Assembly (NCBI RefSeq): GCF_003201205.1
Contig: NZ_QICN01000004.1
Location: forward strand, 186,001 to 250,000
Direction of reading: 5' to 3'
DNA length: 64,000 bases
From: Sinimarinibacterium flocculans
GTDB lineage: Bacteria; Pseudomonadota; Gammaproteobacteria; Nevskiales; Nevskiaceae
In this document: piece after piece, positions 50,015 to 59,350 of the stretch
Numbering within the stretch: position 1 is the first letter of the stretch
How the letters are laid out: every line of letters begins with the position of its first letter
Notes under the pieces: model-generated
The model's database searches: none
What the model saw: only the letters and a program-made list of their open reading frames with translations
What the model was told of the DNA's origin: nothing
Made by a program: the position numbers and the translations under genes

Positions 50015-51973
50015 CGTGGGCGGCTCGCGCAGATGCCGCTCGAAGAACGCGACGATCGCCGCGAACATGCGTTCGCGGGTGCGCACGTCGAAGATGAAGT
50101 GATCCTCGTCGTCGAGGATCTCCAGCGTGACCGGCATGTCGCGATCCCGCAGCGCCGCGTACAGCGCCCGGCTTTCCCGCGGATCGACGGTGCCGTCGCG
50201 TCCGCCGTGGAACAGCATCACCGGCAGGCGCAGCGCATCGATGGCGCGGATCGGCGATTGCGCATCGAGCAGTTCGGCGGACTCGCCGACGAAAGCATCG
50301 ACGAAGCGTGCCTCGTCGGCGCCAGCCTGGCTGCGCACTGTGCGCGCATAGCGGCGCAGGTCGTAGATGCCGGCGATGCCGACCATGCAGCGGTACAGGG
50401 CCGGCTCGCGCACCGCGCTGGCCAGTGCCGCATAGCCACCGAAGCTGTGTCCCATCAGGCCGATGCGCGCGGGATCGGCGACGCCGCGTTCGATCAGTGC
50501 GCGCACGCCGTCGGTGATGTCGTCGATGACCCGCGTCCCGAGCTGCTGGCGCGCGGCATCGCGAAACGCGCGGCCGAAGCCTGCCGATCCACGGAACTGC
50601 GGCTGGAAGACGGCGTAGCCACGGCTGGCGAGCAGCGCAGGCTCGGCCTGCCAGTCCCAGGTGTCGCGGACGTCGAAGGGCCCGCCGTGCGGCATCACCA
50701 CCAGCGGCAGCGCCGTCCCGTCGGCCGCGCGCGGCGCGGTCAGGTAGCCGCGCAGCGCGGTGCCGTCGCGTGCCTGCCAGTGCACCACGCGGCGGGGCGG
50801 CATCGCCTGCGGATCGATCCAGGTGCGACGCGCGAGCAGGAAGCGCAGGCTGTCGGTCGGGCGGTCGTAGAGGAAAAAGCGGCCCGGATCGGTGTCGCTC
50901 GATGCCTGGATCACGAAGCGGCTGGCGTCGCGCGAGCGCGAAGTCAGCTCGATCCGGTGGCCGGCGAGTTGTGCGGCGACGCGTCGCAGCAGGGCTTCGT
51001 CCGGATCGTCGGTGCCGAGCCAGCGGATCTCGGGGACGCCGGGATCGAACCGCGCCGCAACGGCGTGGCCGGTCGTCGGCGAGACGAGGATGTCGGCAAG
51101 GTCGGCCTGCGGGTGGCAGGCGAGACGTTCGCGCGACCGGTCGGCGAGCGACTGCCGCTCCAGGCAGTAGCGGTCGCCGTGCTCCCGCACCCGCAGATAG
51201 CCGGTCCCGCCGTCGTCGGAGACCGTCAGCGGATCGAAGTCCGCGAGCGGATCGTCGGAGTCCAGTTCGCGCCAGCGCATCGCCCGTGGATGGTGCAGGA
51301 AGGTGCGGAACACGCCCGGCGCGTCGCCGCGTCCCTGCGCATAGCGCACCTGGCCGGCGCGGTCGGCGACGAAGCGCACCGGGCCGCGCAACGGCGCCTG
51401 CGCCGCCCAGCGTGTCCGGCCGTTGCGGACGTCGAGGCGTTCGACGAACGCGAACTGCACACCCACCGGTTCGTAGTAGCTGTAGCTCTGGATCAGCGCG
51501 AAGTCCGCCGCATCCGGCCAGGCGGCGATCTGCCGCGCGTGGCGCATGCGCCGCGTCGGGTCCGGGTTGTGCTTGGTCTCGGCGCGCGCGCCGCGTACAC
51601 CGTAGAGGTAGCGGCCGTTGCCGCCGTCGCGGTCGATCGCCATCAGCTCGCCGGTGGGTGCCGGACCATTGCCCCAGCCGCGGCTGCTGGCCAGGCTCAC
51701 CAGCAGGCGCCGGTCGCTGACCCAGTTGAGTTCGAAGACATGCTCCTCGTCGCCGGGCGACACGCTGAAGGCCAGCCGCATGTCGTCGAGATCGATGACG
51801 CCGATACCGCGACTGCGCGCGTCGATGACGCTGACGGCAAGGCTGCGGCCGTCCGGCGAGATCGCGACTTCGCCGAACTCCGCATGCCGCGCGAAATCCA
51901 TCACCGGCGGGAGCGCCGCCGCGGCGTGATGCGACAACCACAGGCCGAGCAAGGCGAACCCCATCTGCCGCAT
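49997..51973 (-). CDS. Secreted S9-family prolyl oligopeptidase-like peptidase
   Basis: 658 residues from [19 protein letters not shown], an apparent signal peptide, so it is likely periplasmic. A beta-propeller-like region (about 40-390) precedes the hydrolase domain: serine elbow [13 protein letters not shown], aspartate in [13 protein letters not shown] and histidine in DDEDHFIFD form the triad. It should cleave peptides. An upstream frame extension exists, but the signal peptide fixes this start. Confidence 0.88.
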   Translation of the reverse strand: MRQMGFALLGLWLSHHAAAALPPVMDFARHAEFGEVAISPDGRSLAVSVIDARSRGIGVIDLDDMRLAFSVSPGDEEHVFELNWVSDRRLLVSLASSRGWGNGPAPTGELMAIDRDGGNGRYLYGVRGARAETKHNPDPTRRMRHARQIAAWPDAADFALIQSYSYYEPVGVQFAFVERLDVRNGRTRWAAQAPLRGPVRFVADRAGQVRYAQGRGDAPGVFRTFLHHPRAMRWRELDSDDPLADFDPLTVSDDGGTGYLRVREHGDRYCLERQSLADRSRERLACHPQADLADILVSPTTGHAVAARFDPGVPEIRWLGTDDPDEALLRRVAAQLAGHRIELTSRSRDASRFVIQASSDTDPGRFFLYDRPTDSLRFLLARRTWIDPQAMPPRRVVHWQARDGTALRGYLTAPRAADGTALPLVVMPHGGPFDVRDTWDWQAEPALLASRGYAVFQPQFRGSAGFGRAFRDAARQQLGTRVIDDITDGVRALIERGVADPARIGLMGHSFGGYAALASAVREPALYRCMVGIAGIYDLRRYARTVRSQAGADEARFVDAFVGESAELLDAQSPIRAIDALRLPVMLFHGGRDGTVDPRESRALYAALRDRDMPVTLEILDDEDHFIFDVRTRERMFAAIVAFFERHLREPPTKKGAD

Positions 51974-52114
51974 GCCGATCTCCGGGAGACTGCCGCTGCG
52001 ATGGTACGTGCGTCTGTCGGGTGCGCAAGCAGGGCCGGATCGCGGACGCCGGGTCGGCTTTGCGCTATGGTCGGCGGGCCGCGCAGACGCGGCGCTCGAC
52101 GACAAGGAGTGGCG

Positions 52115-52369
52115 ATGGGCATCCTCTCGTGGATCGTGCTGGGCCTGGTGGCCGGCCTGCTGGCCAAGGCGCTGATGCCGGGCAAGGACCCGGGCGGGCT
52201 GATCATCACCATCCTGCTGGGCATCGCCGGCGCCTTCGTCGGCGGCTGGCTGGGGACGGAGCTGGGCATCGCCAGCTTCAACGGCTTCACGCTGCAGGGC
52301 ATCGGTGTCGCGACCGCAGGTGCGGTGGTGCTGCTGGTGCTCTATCGCCTGATCAAGAAGAAAACCTGA
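52115..52369 (+). CDS. GlsB/YeaQ/YmgE-type small membrane protein
   Basis: 84 residues with three glycine-rich membrane segments (MGILSWIVLGLVAGLLAK, ILLGIAGAFVGGWLG, GIGVATAGAVVLLVL). The family (transglycosylase-associated, Pfam Transgly_assoc) is stress-linked and of unknown function. An AAGGAG site precedes the ATG. Followed by the peroxidase gene 14 bases later. Confidence 0.9.
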   Translation: MGILSWIVLGLVAGLLAKALMPGKDPGGLIITILLGIAGAFVGGWLGTELGIASFNGFTLQGIGVATAGAVVLLVLYRLIKKKT

Positions 52370-52383
52370 CGGAGCAAGACGAC

Positions 52384-52926
52384 GTGGCAGACATCCAGGA
52401 CATCCCGGTCCAGCGCATCGACGGCCAGCCGGCCACCCTCGGCGACTTCAAGGGCAAGGTGCTGCTGGTGGTGAACGTGGCCTCCAAGTGCGGCCTGACG
52501 CCGCAGTACGAGGGGCTGGAGGCACTGTATCGGAACAAGCGTGCAGCGGGCCTCGAAGTGCTGGGGTTCCCGGCGAACGATTTCAAAGGGCAGGAGCCGG
52601 GCAGCGACGCCGAGATCGCCAGCTTCTGCTCGACGAAGTACGACGTGAGTTTCCCGATGTTCTCGAAGATCGTCGTCACCGGCGCCGACAAGCATCCGCT
52701 CTACGCGGCGCTGACGCAGGCGCAGCCGGAGGCGCGCAACAGCGAGGGCATGCGCAAGAACCTGCAGGGCTATGGCATCACGCCGAACCCGGCGCCCGAA
52801 GTCTTGTGGAACTTCGAGAAGTTCGTGCTCGCCCGCGACGGCAGCGTCGCCGCGCGCTTCTCGCCGGACACCAAGCCCGACGATCCCGCACTGCTGGCCG
52901 TGCTCGACGCGGAGTTGTCGCGCTAG
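52384..52926 (+). CDS. Glutathione peroxidase family (thioredoxin/glutathione peroxidase)
   Basis: 180 residues from a GTG. Peroxidatic Cys36 in NVASKCGLTPQY, with the conserved Gln and Trp in FPANDFKGQEPG and EVLWNFEKFV. It reduces peroxides using thiols. Possibly co-transcribed with the small membrane protein, and followed directly by a long palindromic element that begins at its stop codon. Confidence 0.92.
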   Translation: MADIQDIPVQRIDGQPATLGDFKGKVLLVVNVASKCGLTPQYEGLEALYRNKRAAGLEVLGFPANDFKGQEPGSDAEIASFCSTKYDVSFPMFSKIVVTGADKHPLYAALTQAQPEARNSEGMRKNLQGYGITPNPAPEVLWNFEKFVLARDGSVAARFSPDTKPDDPALLAVLDAELSR

Positions 52927-53088
52927 GAGCCTGGACGGCAGGAACCGCGCAGGCGAGGCAACGCCATTTCGAGACAGGTTTCGCGTTGATTCGAGGCCAA
53001 TAGCAGGGACTATTGGCCGAGAAGCAGCGCGGAAGATGGCCGAAATGGCGAAGTCGCAGCCGCGCGCGTTTCTGCCGCCCAGGCTCCT
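52925..53088. repeat. 164-bp near-symmetric imperfect palindrome
   Basis: Terminal inverted repeats of 20 bp (52925-52944 and 53069-53088, two mismatches) enclose a second pair CGCCATTTCG/CGAAATGGCG (52962-52971, 53041-53050) and a central GGCCAATAG/CTATTGGCC stem (52995-53003, 53010-53018) with a 6-base loop. The centre of the inner stem is the centre of the whole, so the arms match in length apart from a single-base shift. The sequence codes for nothing obvious and begins at the last bases of the peroxidase stop codon. Confidence 0.75.
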
Positions 53089-53099
53089 GGTGGCCGGGT

Positions 53100-54140
53100 T
53101 CAGGGGTGTAGCGGCACCGAAGGGGACGCCGCTGCACGCCGTCGCAGTGCGGACGGCGTGGTGCCGAACCAGCGGCGGCAGCAGCGCGTCAGCGCCGACT
53201 GCTCCGACAGGCCGAGCAGGCCGGCGAGCTGGCTGAGCGGGATGCGGGTCTCGCACAGGTTGCGCAGCGCGGTTTCGCGGCGCACCTCCTCGCGCAGCGC
53301 GTCGAAGCTGGTGTGTTCCGCGTCCAGCCGTCGCTGCAGGGTGCGCGGGTGCAGCCCCAGCAGCTGCGCGATGCCGGCGCGGCTGTTCTCCGGGGTGCCC
53401 AGCGTGCGGCGCAACGCCTGGCGCACGCGCCCCGTGACGGTCTGCCCGGGATCGTTGAAGTTCAAGGCGAGATAGTTCTCGGCGAGCTGTCGCAGCGCCG
53501 CGTTCACGTCCTGCAGCCCGGCATCGAAGGTGGCATGGGCAATGTGCAGGCCGCCGTGCGGCTGTGCCGGGAGCACGGGGGCGCCGTAGAAGCGGGCATA
53601 GGTCGACAGCGGCGCGATCGGCGCGTGCGGCAGCGCGACGCTGCGCAGCTCGTAGTGCGGTCCCGCGAGCAGCGCGATCATGCGATGCACGTCGCCCAGG
53701 CAGACGTCGAAGGTCTGCCGCAGCGACGCGAGGCCGGAAACGGACAGCTCGAAACGCACCTCGACGGCGTCCGGCACCAGGGCGCTGCGGGCGTGCACGG
53801 ACAGCGCCATACCGGGGCTGTGGACGAACAGGTAGCGCGAGGCGATGTCGATCGCGCCGGCGACTGTCGGAGCGTTCTGCATCGCGATGGCCACCGGGCC
53901 GAGCACGGAGATGTCCTGGATCTGCGCCAGGCGCAGGCCGAAGTCCGCGCAGCCGGTCGTGGCCGCACTGGATTCGAGCAGCAGGGCCGCCGAGCGCAGC
54001 GGCAGCAGCGCGTCGTCGTCGTCGTCGAGCAGTTCCGCGGCGATGCGATAGCGTCGCAGCATGGCGTCCGCATCGGCGCCGAGCGCATGCATCAGCGTGC
54101 GGTAACCGCGCAGGCCACTGGCTCGAACCATCGCCGTCAT
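53100..54140 (-). CDS. AraC-family regulator (OruR/ArgR-like)
   Basis: 346 residues from the ATG at 54140; a TTG at 54176 could add 12. N-terminal ligand domain of the Arabinose_bd type (about 20-200), then a C-terminal AraC HTH pair (about 235-340): ENSRAGIAQLLGLHPRTLQRRLDAE and LSQLAGLLGLSEQSALTRCCRRWFGTTPS. Divergent from the flavin monooxygenase, which it probably controls. Confidence 0.88.
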   Translation of the reverse strand: MTAMVRASGLRGYRTLMHALGADADAMLRRYRIAAELLDDDDDALLPLRSAALLLESSAATTGCADFGLRLAQIQDISVLGPVAIAMQNAPTVAGAIDIASRYLFVHSPGMALSVHARSALVPDAVEVRFELSVSGLASLRQTFDVCLGDVHRMIALLAGPHYELRSVALPHAPIAPLSTYARFYGAPVLPAQPHGGLHIAHATFDAGLQDVNAALRQLAENYLALNFNDPGQTVTGRVRQALRRTLGTPENSRAGIAQLLGLHPRTLQRRLDAEHTSFDALREEVRRETALRNLCETRIPLSQLAGLLGLSEQSALTRCCRRWFGTTPSALRRRAAASPSVPLHP

Positions 54141-54150
54141 GTCCCGCAAA

Positions 54151-54203
54151 GTCCAGACTTTGTCCCGTCGAGTCAAGCCACCCGAACGGGTATTGTCCAG
54201 ACT
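54151..54203. promoter_or_regulatory. Direct repeats in the AraC-monooxygenase intergenic region
   Basis: GTCCAGACT occurs at 54151-54159 and 54195-54203, exactly 44 bases apart, about four helical turns. This is the arrangement expected for AraC-type half sites in a divergent promoter of 122 bases. Confidence 0.45.
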
Positions 54204-54262
54204 GCGGCGATCATCGACCGTAGTCGTGTACGACAGCGGCCATAGTTCGCGAGGAGAAACGC

Positions 54263-55762
54263 ATGACGCAGCATTACGACGTCCTGATCATCGGCGCCGG
54301 CCTGTCCGGCATCGGTGCCGCCTGCCATTTGGCACGCGAGTGCCCGACCAAGAAGGTCGGCATTCTCGAGCGTCGCAACGCCATCGGCGGCACCTGGGAC
54401 CTGTTCCGCTATCCCGGCATCCGCTCCGATACGGACATGTTCTGCTTCGGCTTCGAGTTCCGGCCGTGGCAGCAGCTCAAGGTCATGGGCGACGGTCCGG
54501 TGATCCGCCAGTACATCGCCGACACCGCGCGCGAGTACGGCGTCGACAAGAAGATCGAGTTCGGTCTGAAGATGACGCATGCCGAGTGGTCGAGCAGCGA
54601 GCAGCGCTGGACCGTGCGCACGCTGCACGAGGCCAGCGGCGAGACCCGGGTGTTCCATACCAGGGTCCTGCTCGGCGCCACCGGCTACTACAACTACGAC
54701 AAAGGCTATCTGCCGAGCTTCCCGGGCGAGGATCGTTTCAAGGGGCAGCGGATTCATCCGCAGCACTGGCCGGAGGAACTCGACTATCGCGGCAAGAAGG
54801 TCGTCGTCATCGGCAGCGGCGCCACCGCAGTGACGCTGGTGCCGTCGATGGCCATCGGCGGTGCGGGTCACGTGACGATGCTGCAGCGCTCGCCGAGCTA
54901 CATCTTCTCGATCCCCAACTGGGACAAGCTCTCGGAAGTGCTCAAGAAGGTGCTGCCGGCCCGATGGGTGTTCGGGCTGGCACGCAAGCGCAACATCCTG
55001 ATCCAGCGCGCGCTGTACCTGGCGTCGATGCGCTGGCCGCAGGCGATGCGCAAATTCCTGATCAACGGCGTGAAGAAGCAGCTCGGCGACGGCTACGACA
55101 TGTCGCACTTCACGCCGCGCTACATGCCGTGGGAGGAGCGCCTGTGCGCCGTCCCCGATGCCGACCTGTTCGCCGAGATCCGCAAGGGTCGTGTCGACGT
55201 GGTGACCGACCATATCGAGACCTTCACCGAGACCGGCATCCAGCTCAAGTCCGGCAAGCACCTGGATGCCGACATCATCGTCACCGCCACCGGGCTGCAG
55301 GTGCAGCTGTTCGGCGGCGCCGAGGTGAGCGTCGACGGTCATGTCGCACCGCCCAGCAGCGTCATGACCTACAAGGCCGTGCTGCTGCAGAACGTGCCGA
55401 ACATGGCGTTCATCGTCGGCTACACCAACGCGCCGTGGACGCTGAAGGCGGACATTGCCTGCAAGTACGTCTGCCGCCTGCTGAACCACATGGACCGCAA
55501 GGGCTATGCCGTGGTCACGCCGCGGGCACCCGACGACATGGTCGAGGCCGACCAGACGATCCTCGGTTCGCTGAGCTCGGGCTATGTGCGCCGCGCCGCC
55601 GACCAGCTGCCGCGTCAGGGCGGCGACCTGCCGTGGCGGGTCCTGCACCACTACGGTCGCGACAAGCGCATGCTGCTCGACGGCCCGATCGAGGACGAGT
55701 TCCTCGAGTTCGCACCGGCGCAGGTGTCGGCCGGCGCAGACCCGCTCAAGGCTGCGGCGTGA
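54263..55762 (+). CDS. Flavin-containing (Baeyer-Villiger type) monooxygenase
   Basis: 499 residues. FAD-binding GAGLSGIGAACHL, the Baeyer-Villiger-like segment GGTWDLFRYPGIRSDTD, and the NADP motif VVVIGSGATAVTL. The family oxidises ketones, lipids or aromatic and alicyclic substrates; the substrate is unknown. Divergent AraC gene. Its 3' end overlaps the convergent HTH-citrate synthase gene by 17 bases. Confidence 0.92.
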   Translation: MTQHYDVLIIGAGLSGIGAACHLARECPTKKVGILERRNAIGGTWDLFRYPGIRSDTDMFCFGFEFRPWQQLKVMGDGPVIRQYIADTAREYGVDKKIEFGLKMTHAEWSSSEQRWTVRTLHEASGETRVFHTRVLLGATGYYNYDKGYLPSFPGEDRFKGQRIHPQHWPEELDYRGKKVVVIGSGATAVTLVPSMAIGGAGHVTMLQRSPSYIFSIPNWDKLSEVLKKVLPARWVFGLARKRNILIQRALYLASMRWPQAMRKFLINGVKKQLGDGYDMSHFTPRYMPWEERLCAVPDADLFAEIRKGRVDVVTDHIETFTETGIQLKSGKHLDADIIVTATGLQVQLFGGAEVSVDGHVAPPSSVMTYKAVLLQNVPNMAFIVGYTNAPWTLKADIACKYVCRLLNHMDRKGYAVVTPRAPDDMVEADQTILGSLSSGYVRRAADQLPRQGGDLPWRVLHHYGRDKRMLLDGPIEDEFLEFAPAQVSAGADPLKAAA

Positions 55763-57047
55763 AGCCTCTGCGGCGGCGGGGACGGCCTGCCGCCGCGTCC
55801 GCCGTATCGGGCGGCGTCGGCGGCGCCACGCCGACATAGCTGGCACGCGGCCGGATCAGGGCGCCGCCGGCCTGTTGCTCGAGGGCATGCGCGAGCCAGC
55901 CGGCGACGCGGCCGGCGGCGAACAGGATCAGCCCGCCTTCGGTGCCCAGCTCGTAGACGTCCGCGAGCGCGGCCAGCGCGAAGTCGGTACTCGGCGCCTG
56001 GCCCGTGGCCTCCTCGGCCGCCGCCAGCAACCGGTGGATGCGGGCGAGCCGGGGCGGGCGAGGGCGCACGGCGTCGAGCCTGTCCAGCAGCAGCCGCGCG
56101 CGCGGATCGCCCGACGGGTACAGCGGGTGGCCGAAGGTCGGCAGGCTCTCGCCGCGCTGCAGGCAGGCGATCACGTGTCGCTGCGGCGATTCCGCGCGCA
56201 GTGCATCCTGGATGAAGTCGTAGGCACGCGCGGTCGCGCCGCCGTGCGCAGGGCCGAGCAGCGCGGCCAGTCCAGCGGCCACCGCGCCATTGAGGCTCGC
56301 GCCGGTCGAAGCGACCACGCGGGCGGCGAAGGCCGAGGCGTTGAGTTCGTGATCCGCGCACAGCACCAGGGCGGTACGGATCAGTTCGGCGAGATCGGCG
56401 TCGCCCGGCCGCCAGAGCCGCGTCAGCAGTTCGTGCGCGGGGCGCGGATCGGGCGTGACGCCGGCGAGCAGCGCGGTGGTCTGCCGCAGCAGCCTGGCCG
56501 CGCTTTCGCGACGGCGGCGCGGGTCCGGCGACAGGTCGCCGACCGAACCGAGCGCCAGCAGCGGCAATGCGGCGGCGGTGCGCTCCAGCGCACGCAGATC
56601 GCCGTCGCGCAGCAGCGCGCGCACCGGCGCCGGCCACGCTGCCGGTGGCGGTACCGCGAACGGATCGTGCTCGCCGCAATCCCAAAGCAGGCGGGCCACG
56701 TCTTCGAGTGTCAGTCCTTCGGCGACCAGATCGGCGACGGCGCGGCCGCGGTAGTAGTGGCCTTCGGCGCGGATCAGCGAAACCCGCGTCTCCAGCACGG
56801 GAAGACCCCAGGCCAGGCTGTGTGCGGCGCCCTGCGCCGCGCTGTGCCCGGACTCGCGGCGCGCCATCAGGCGTTCGATGTCCTGCGCGCGGTACAGGCG
56901 TTTACGCGCTTCGTCGCCCGGTCGCGAGTGGATCTGCCCGCGGCTTACATAGGCGTAGAGGGTGGCCAGGCTGACGCCGAGCCGGCTGGCGGCCTCTCGG
57001 GCGCTCACATAGTCGCCGGCGCGGGTGGGGGAGTTCGGAGCATCCAT
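55746..57047 (-). CDS. Citrate synthase-like protein with N-terminal helix-turn-helix
   Basis: 433 residues from the ATG at 57047. Residues about 13-65 form a MerR/excisionase-type HTH (DYVSAREAASRLGVSLATLY). Residues about 95-415 are a citrate synthase fold in which catalytic residues appear kept: CADHELNASAFAARVV, LLGPAHGGATARA, LPTFGHPLYPSGDP, an aspartate in PSTDFALAAL and the RPRASYVG end. It is divergent from the prpB-prpC-acnD operon, where a PrpR-type activator often sits. It could be a methylcitrate/citrate-responsive regulator or a moonlighting enzyme; that is inference. Confidence 0.85.
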   Translation of the reverse strand: MDAPNSPTRAGDYVSAREAASRLGVSLATLYAYVSRGQIHSRPGDEARKRLYRAQDIERLMARRESGHSAAQGAAHSLAWGLPVLETRVSLIRAEGHYYRGRAVADLVAEGLTLEDVARLLWDCGEHDPFAVPPPAAWPAPVRALLRDGDLRALERTAAALPLLALGSVGDLSPDPRRRRESAARLLRQTTALLAGVTPDPRPAHELLTRLWRPGDADLAELIRTALVLCADHELNASAFAARVVASTGASLNGAVAAGLAALLGPAHGGATARAYDFIQDALRAESPQRHVIACLQRGESLPTFGHPLYPSGDPRARLLLDRLDAVRPRPPRLARIHRLLAAAEEATGQAPSTDFALAALADVYELGTEGGLILFAAGRVAGWLAHALEQQAGGALIRPRASYVGVAPPTPPDTADAAAGRPRRRRGFTPQP

Positions 57048-57053
57048 GCCGAT

Positions 57054-57084
57054 ATATTGATCCAGGTAATCAAGATTGATCAAT
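57054..57084. promoter_or_regulatory. AT-rich operator-like region between the HTH-citrate synthase and prpB
   Basis: ATTGATC occurs at 57056-57062 and again in the perfect palindrome ATTGATCAAT at 57075-57084, 19 bases apart. On the minus strand TTGATC-17-CAATAT could be a promoter of the HTH gene, giving a nearly leaderless transcript. It is the only AT-rich patch in the gap. Confidence 0.45.
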
Positions 57085-57183
57085 AGATCGCGGGGTGACA
57101 CCATTGCGGCCCATCATGGCGGGTCGGGACCCCATCCAGGCGCCGCCGGGCCCCGAGGCCAAGAACCCAGGAGGTTTCCCAAG

Positions 57184-58074
57184 ATGAGCTCGCTTTCTTC
57201 CGCCGGATCCAGGTTTCGCGCAGCCGTCGCCGCCGAGAAGCCGCTGCAGGTCGTCGGCGCGATCACTGCCTATGCCGCGAAGATGGCTGAGGCCGTCGGC
57301 TACAAGGCGGTGTATCTGTCCGGAGGTGGCGTCGCCGCCAACTCGCTCGGCATTCCGGACCTGGGTATCAGCACGATGGAAGATGTGCTGACCGATGCCA
57401 ATCGCATCACCAACGCCTGCTCGCTGCCGCTGATGATCGATATCGATACCGGCTGGGGCGGTGCGTTCAACATCGCGCGCACGATCAAGAGCTGCATCAA
57501 GGCCGGCGTCGCGGCAGTGCACATCGAGGATCAGGTCGGCCAGAAGCGCTGCGGCCACCGTCCCGGCAAGGAAGTGGTGTCGAAGGAAGAGATGGTCGAT
57601 CGCGTCAAAGCCGCCGTCGACGCCAAGACCGATGCACAGTTCGTCATCATGGCGCGCACCGACGCCGCCGCCGTCGAAGGCATCGACTCGGCGATCGAGC
57701 GCGGGATCTCCTACGTCGAGGCCGGCGCTGACATGATCTTCCCCGAGGCGATGAACACGCTGGATGACTACCGCAAGTTCAAGGCGGCCGTGAAGGTGCC
57801 GATTCTCGCCAACCTCACCGAGTTCGGTTCGACGCCGTTCTTCCATGTGGATGAGCTGCGCGACGCGGGCGTCGACATCGCGCTGTACTGCTGCGGCGCG
57901 TATCGTGCGATGAATGCCGCGGCGCTGAATTTCTACGAGACCACGCGTCGCGAAGGTACGCAGAAGAATGTCGTGCCGACGATGCAGTCGCGTGCCGATC
58001 TCTACAAGTATCTTGGCTACCACGCCTATGAAGACAAGCTGGACTCGCTGTTTGCCCAGGGCAAGAACAAGTGA
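57184..58074 (+). CDS. prpB: 2-methylisocitrate lyase
   Basis: 296 residues from the ATG at 57184, preceded by a perfect AGGAGG site. Catalytic loop [13 protein letters not shown]; metal and phosphate residues in IDIDTGWGG and IEDQ. It cleaves methylisocitrate to pyruvate and succinate. The frame stays open 36 codons upstream, but the ribosome site marks this start. First gene of the propionate (methylcitrate) operon. Confidence 0.97.
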   Translation: MSSLSSAGSRFRAAVAAEKPLQVVGAITAYAAKMAEAVGYKAVYLSGGGVAANSLGIPDLGISTMEDVLTDANRITNACSLPLMIDIDTGWGGAFNIARTIKSCIKAGVAAVHIEDQVGQKRCGHRPGKEVVSKEEMVDRVKAAVDAKTDAQFVIMARTDAAAVEGIDSAIERGISYVEAGADMIFPEAMNTLDDYRKFKAAVKVPILANLTEFGSTPFFHVDELRDAGVDIALYCCGAYRAMNAAALNFYETTRREGTQKNVVPTMQSRADLYKYLGYHAYEDKLDSLFAQGKNK

Positions 58075-58092
58075 ACTGAAGGAGAAGATCCT

Positions 58093-59250
58093 ATGAGCGA
58101 AACCCCGACCACCCCGACCTTCAAGCCGAAGAAGTCCGTTGCCCTGTCCGGCACCGCCGCCGGTAACACCGCGCTGTGCACCGTGGGTCGCAGCGGCAAT
58201 GACCTGCACTACCGCGGCTACGACATTCTCGATCTCGCGACGACGAGCGAATTCGAGGAGATCGCGCACCTGCTGGTGCACGGCAAGCTGCCGACCACGG
58301 CGGAGCTTGCCGCCTACAAGGCCAAGCTCAAGGCGCTGCGCGGCCTGCCGGCCGCGGTGAAGACCGCGCTGGAACAGTTGCCGCCGTCGGCGCATCCGAT
58401 GGACGTCATGCGCACGGGTGTCTCGGTGCTCGGCTGCGTCAAGCCGGAGAAGGACGACCACAACCATCCGGGCGCGCGCGACATCGCCGACAAACTGATG
58501 GCTTCGCTCGGCTCGATGCTGCTGTACTGGTACCACTACGCCTACAACGGCAACATCATCGACGTCGAGACGGATGACGACTCGATCGGCGGGCACTTCC
58601 TGCACCTGCTGCACGGCGAGAAGCCGCGCGAGAGCTGGGTGCGGGCGATGCACACCTCGCTGATCCTCTACGCGGAGCACGAGTTCAACGCCTCCACGTT
58701 CACGTCGCGCGTCGTCGCCGGTACCGGCTCGGACATGTACTCGGCGATCTGCGGCGGCATCGGCGCCCTGCGCGGCCCCAAGCACGGCGGCGCCAACGAG
58801 GTCGCCTTCGAGATCCAGAAGCGCTACGACAACCCGGACGAGGCGGAAGCCGACATCAAGGCGCGTGTCGAGAAGAAGGAAGTCGTCATCGGCTTCGGCC
58901 ACCCGGTCTACACCGTCAGCGATCCGCGCAACAAGGTGATCAAGCAGGTGGCCAAGGAGCTGTCGGCCGAGCAGAACAACATGAAGATGTACGACATCGC
59001 CGAGCGCCTCGAGACGGTGATGTGGGACATCAAGAAGATGTTCCCGAACCTCGACTGGTTCAGCGCGGTGAGCTACCACATGATGGGCGTGCCGACCGAC
59101 ATGTTCACGCCGCTGTTCGTGATCGCGCGCACCGCCGGCTGGAGCGCGCACGTCATCGAGCAGCGCATCGACGGCAAGATCATCCGTCCGAGTGCGAACT
59201 ACACCGGTCCGGAGGACCAGAAGTTCGTGCCGATCAAGGATCGCAAGTAA
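58093..59250 (+). CDS. prpC: 2-methylcitrate synthase
   Basis: 385 residues. Citrate synthase fold with [47 protein letters not shown] and [19 protein letters not shown] motifs. It condenses propionyl-CoA with oxaloacetate. An AAGGAG site precedes the ATG, 18 bases after prpB. Confidence 0.97.
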   Translation: MSETPTTPTFKPKKSVALSGTAAGNTALCTVGRSGNDLHYRGYDILDLATTSEFEEIAHLLVHGKLPTTAELAAYKAKLKALRGLPAAVKTALEQLPPSAHPMDVMRTGVSVLGCVKPEKDDHNHPGARDIADKLMASLGSMLLYWYHYAYNGNIIDVETDDDSIGGHFLHLLHGEKPRESWVRAMHTSLILYAEHEFNASTFTSRVVAGTGSDMYSAICGGIGALRGPKHGGANEVAFEIQKRYDNPDEAEADIKARVEKKEVVIGFGHPVYTVSDPRNKVIKQVAKELSAEQNNMKMYDIAERLETVMWDIKKMFPNLDWFSAVSYHMMGVPTDMFTPLFVIARTAGWSAHVIEQRIDGKIIRPSANYTGPEDQKFVPIKDRK

Positions 59251-59268
59251 GGCAGTGAGTCGCTTGGA

Positions 59269-59296
59269 GGAGCCCCGTGCCAGGGCGCGGGGCTCC
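59269..59296. repeat. Hairpin between prpC and acnD
   Basis: GGAGCCCCG (59269-59277) pairs with CGGGGCTCC (59288-59296) over a 10-base loop. No T run follows. The 100-base gap holds nothing else recognisable; the hairpin may trim or stabilise the prpBC message. Confidence 0.4.
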
Positions 59297-59350
59297 CAGC
59301 GTCACGAAGTGCCCGCCGCAGCGCCGAACACAGCCATCTGAGTCACCGCC

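Noticed and set aside
53564-54223. Arg-rich 219-residue open frame opposite the AraC gene
   Set aside because: It is the antisense of a clear AraC-family protein and has no recognisable domain.
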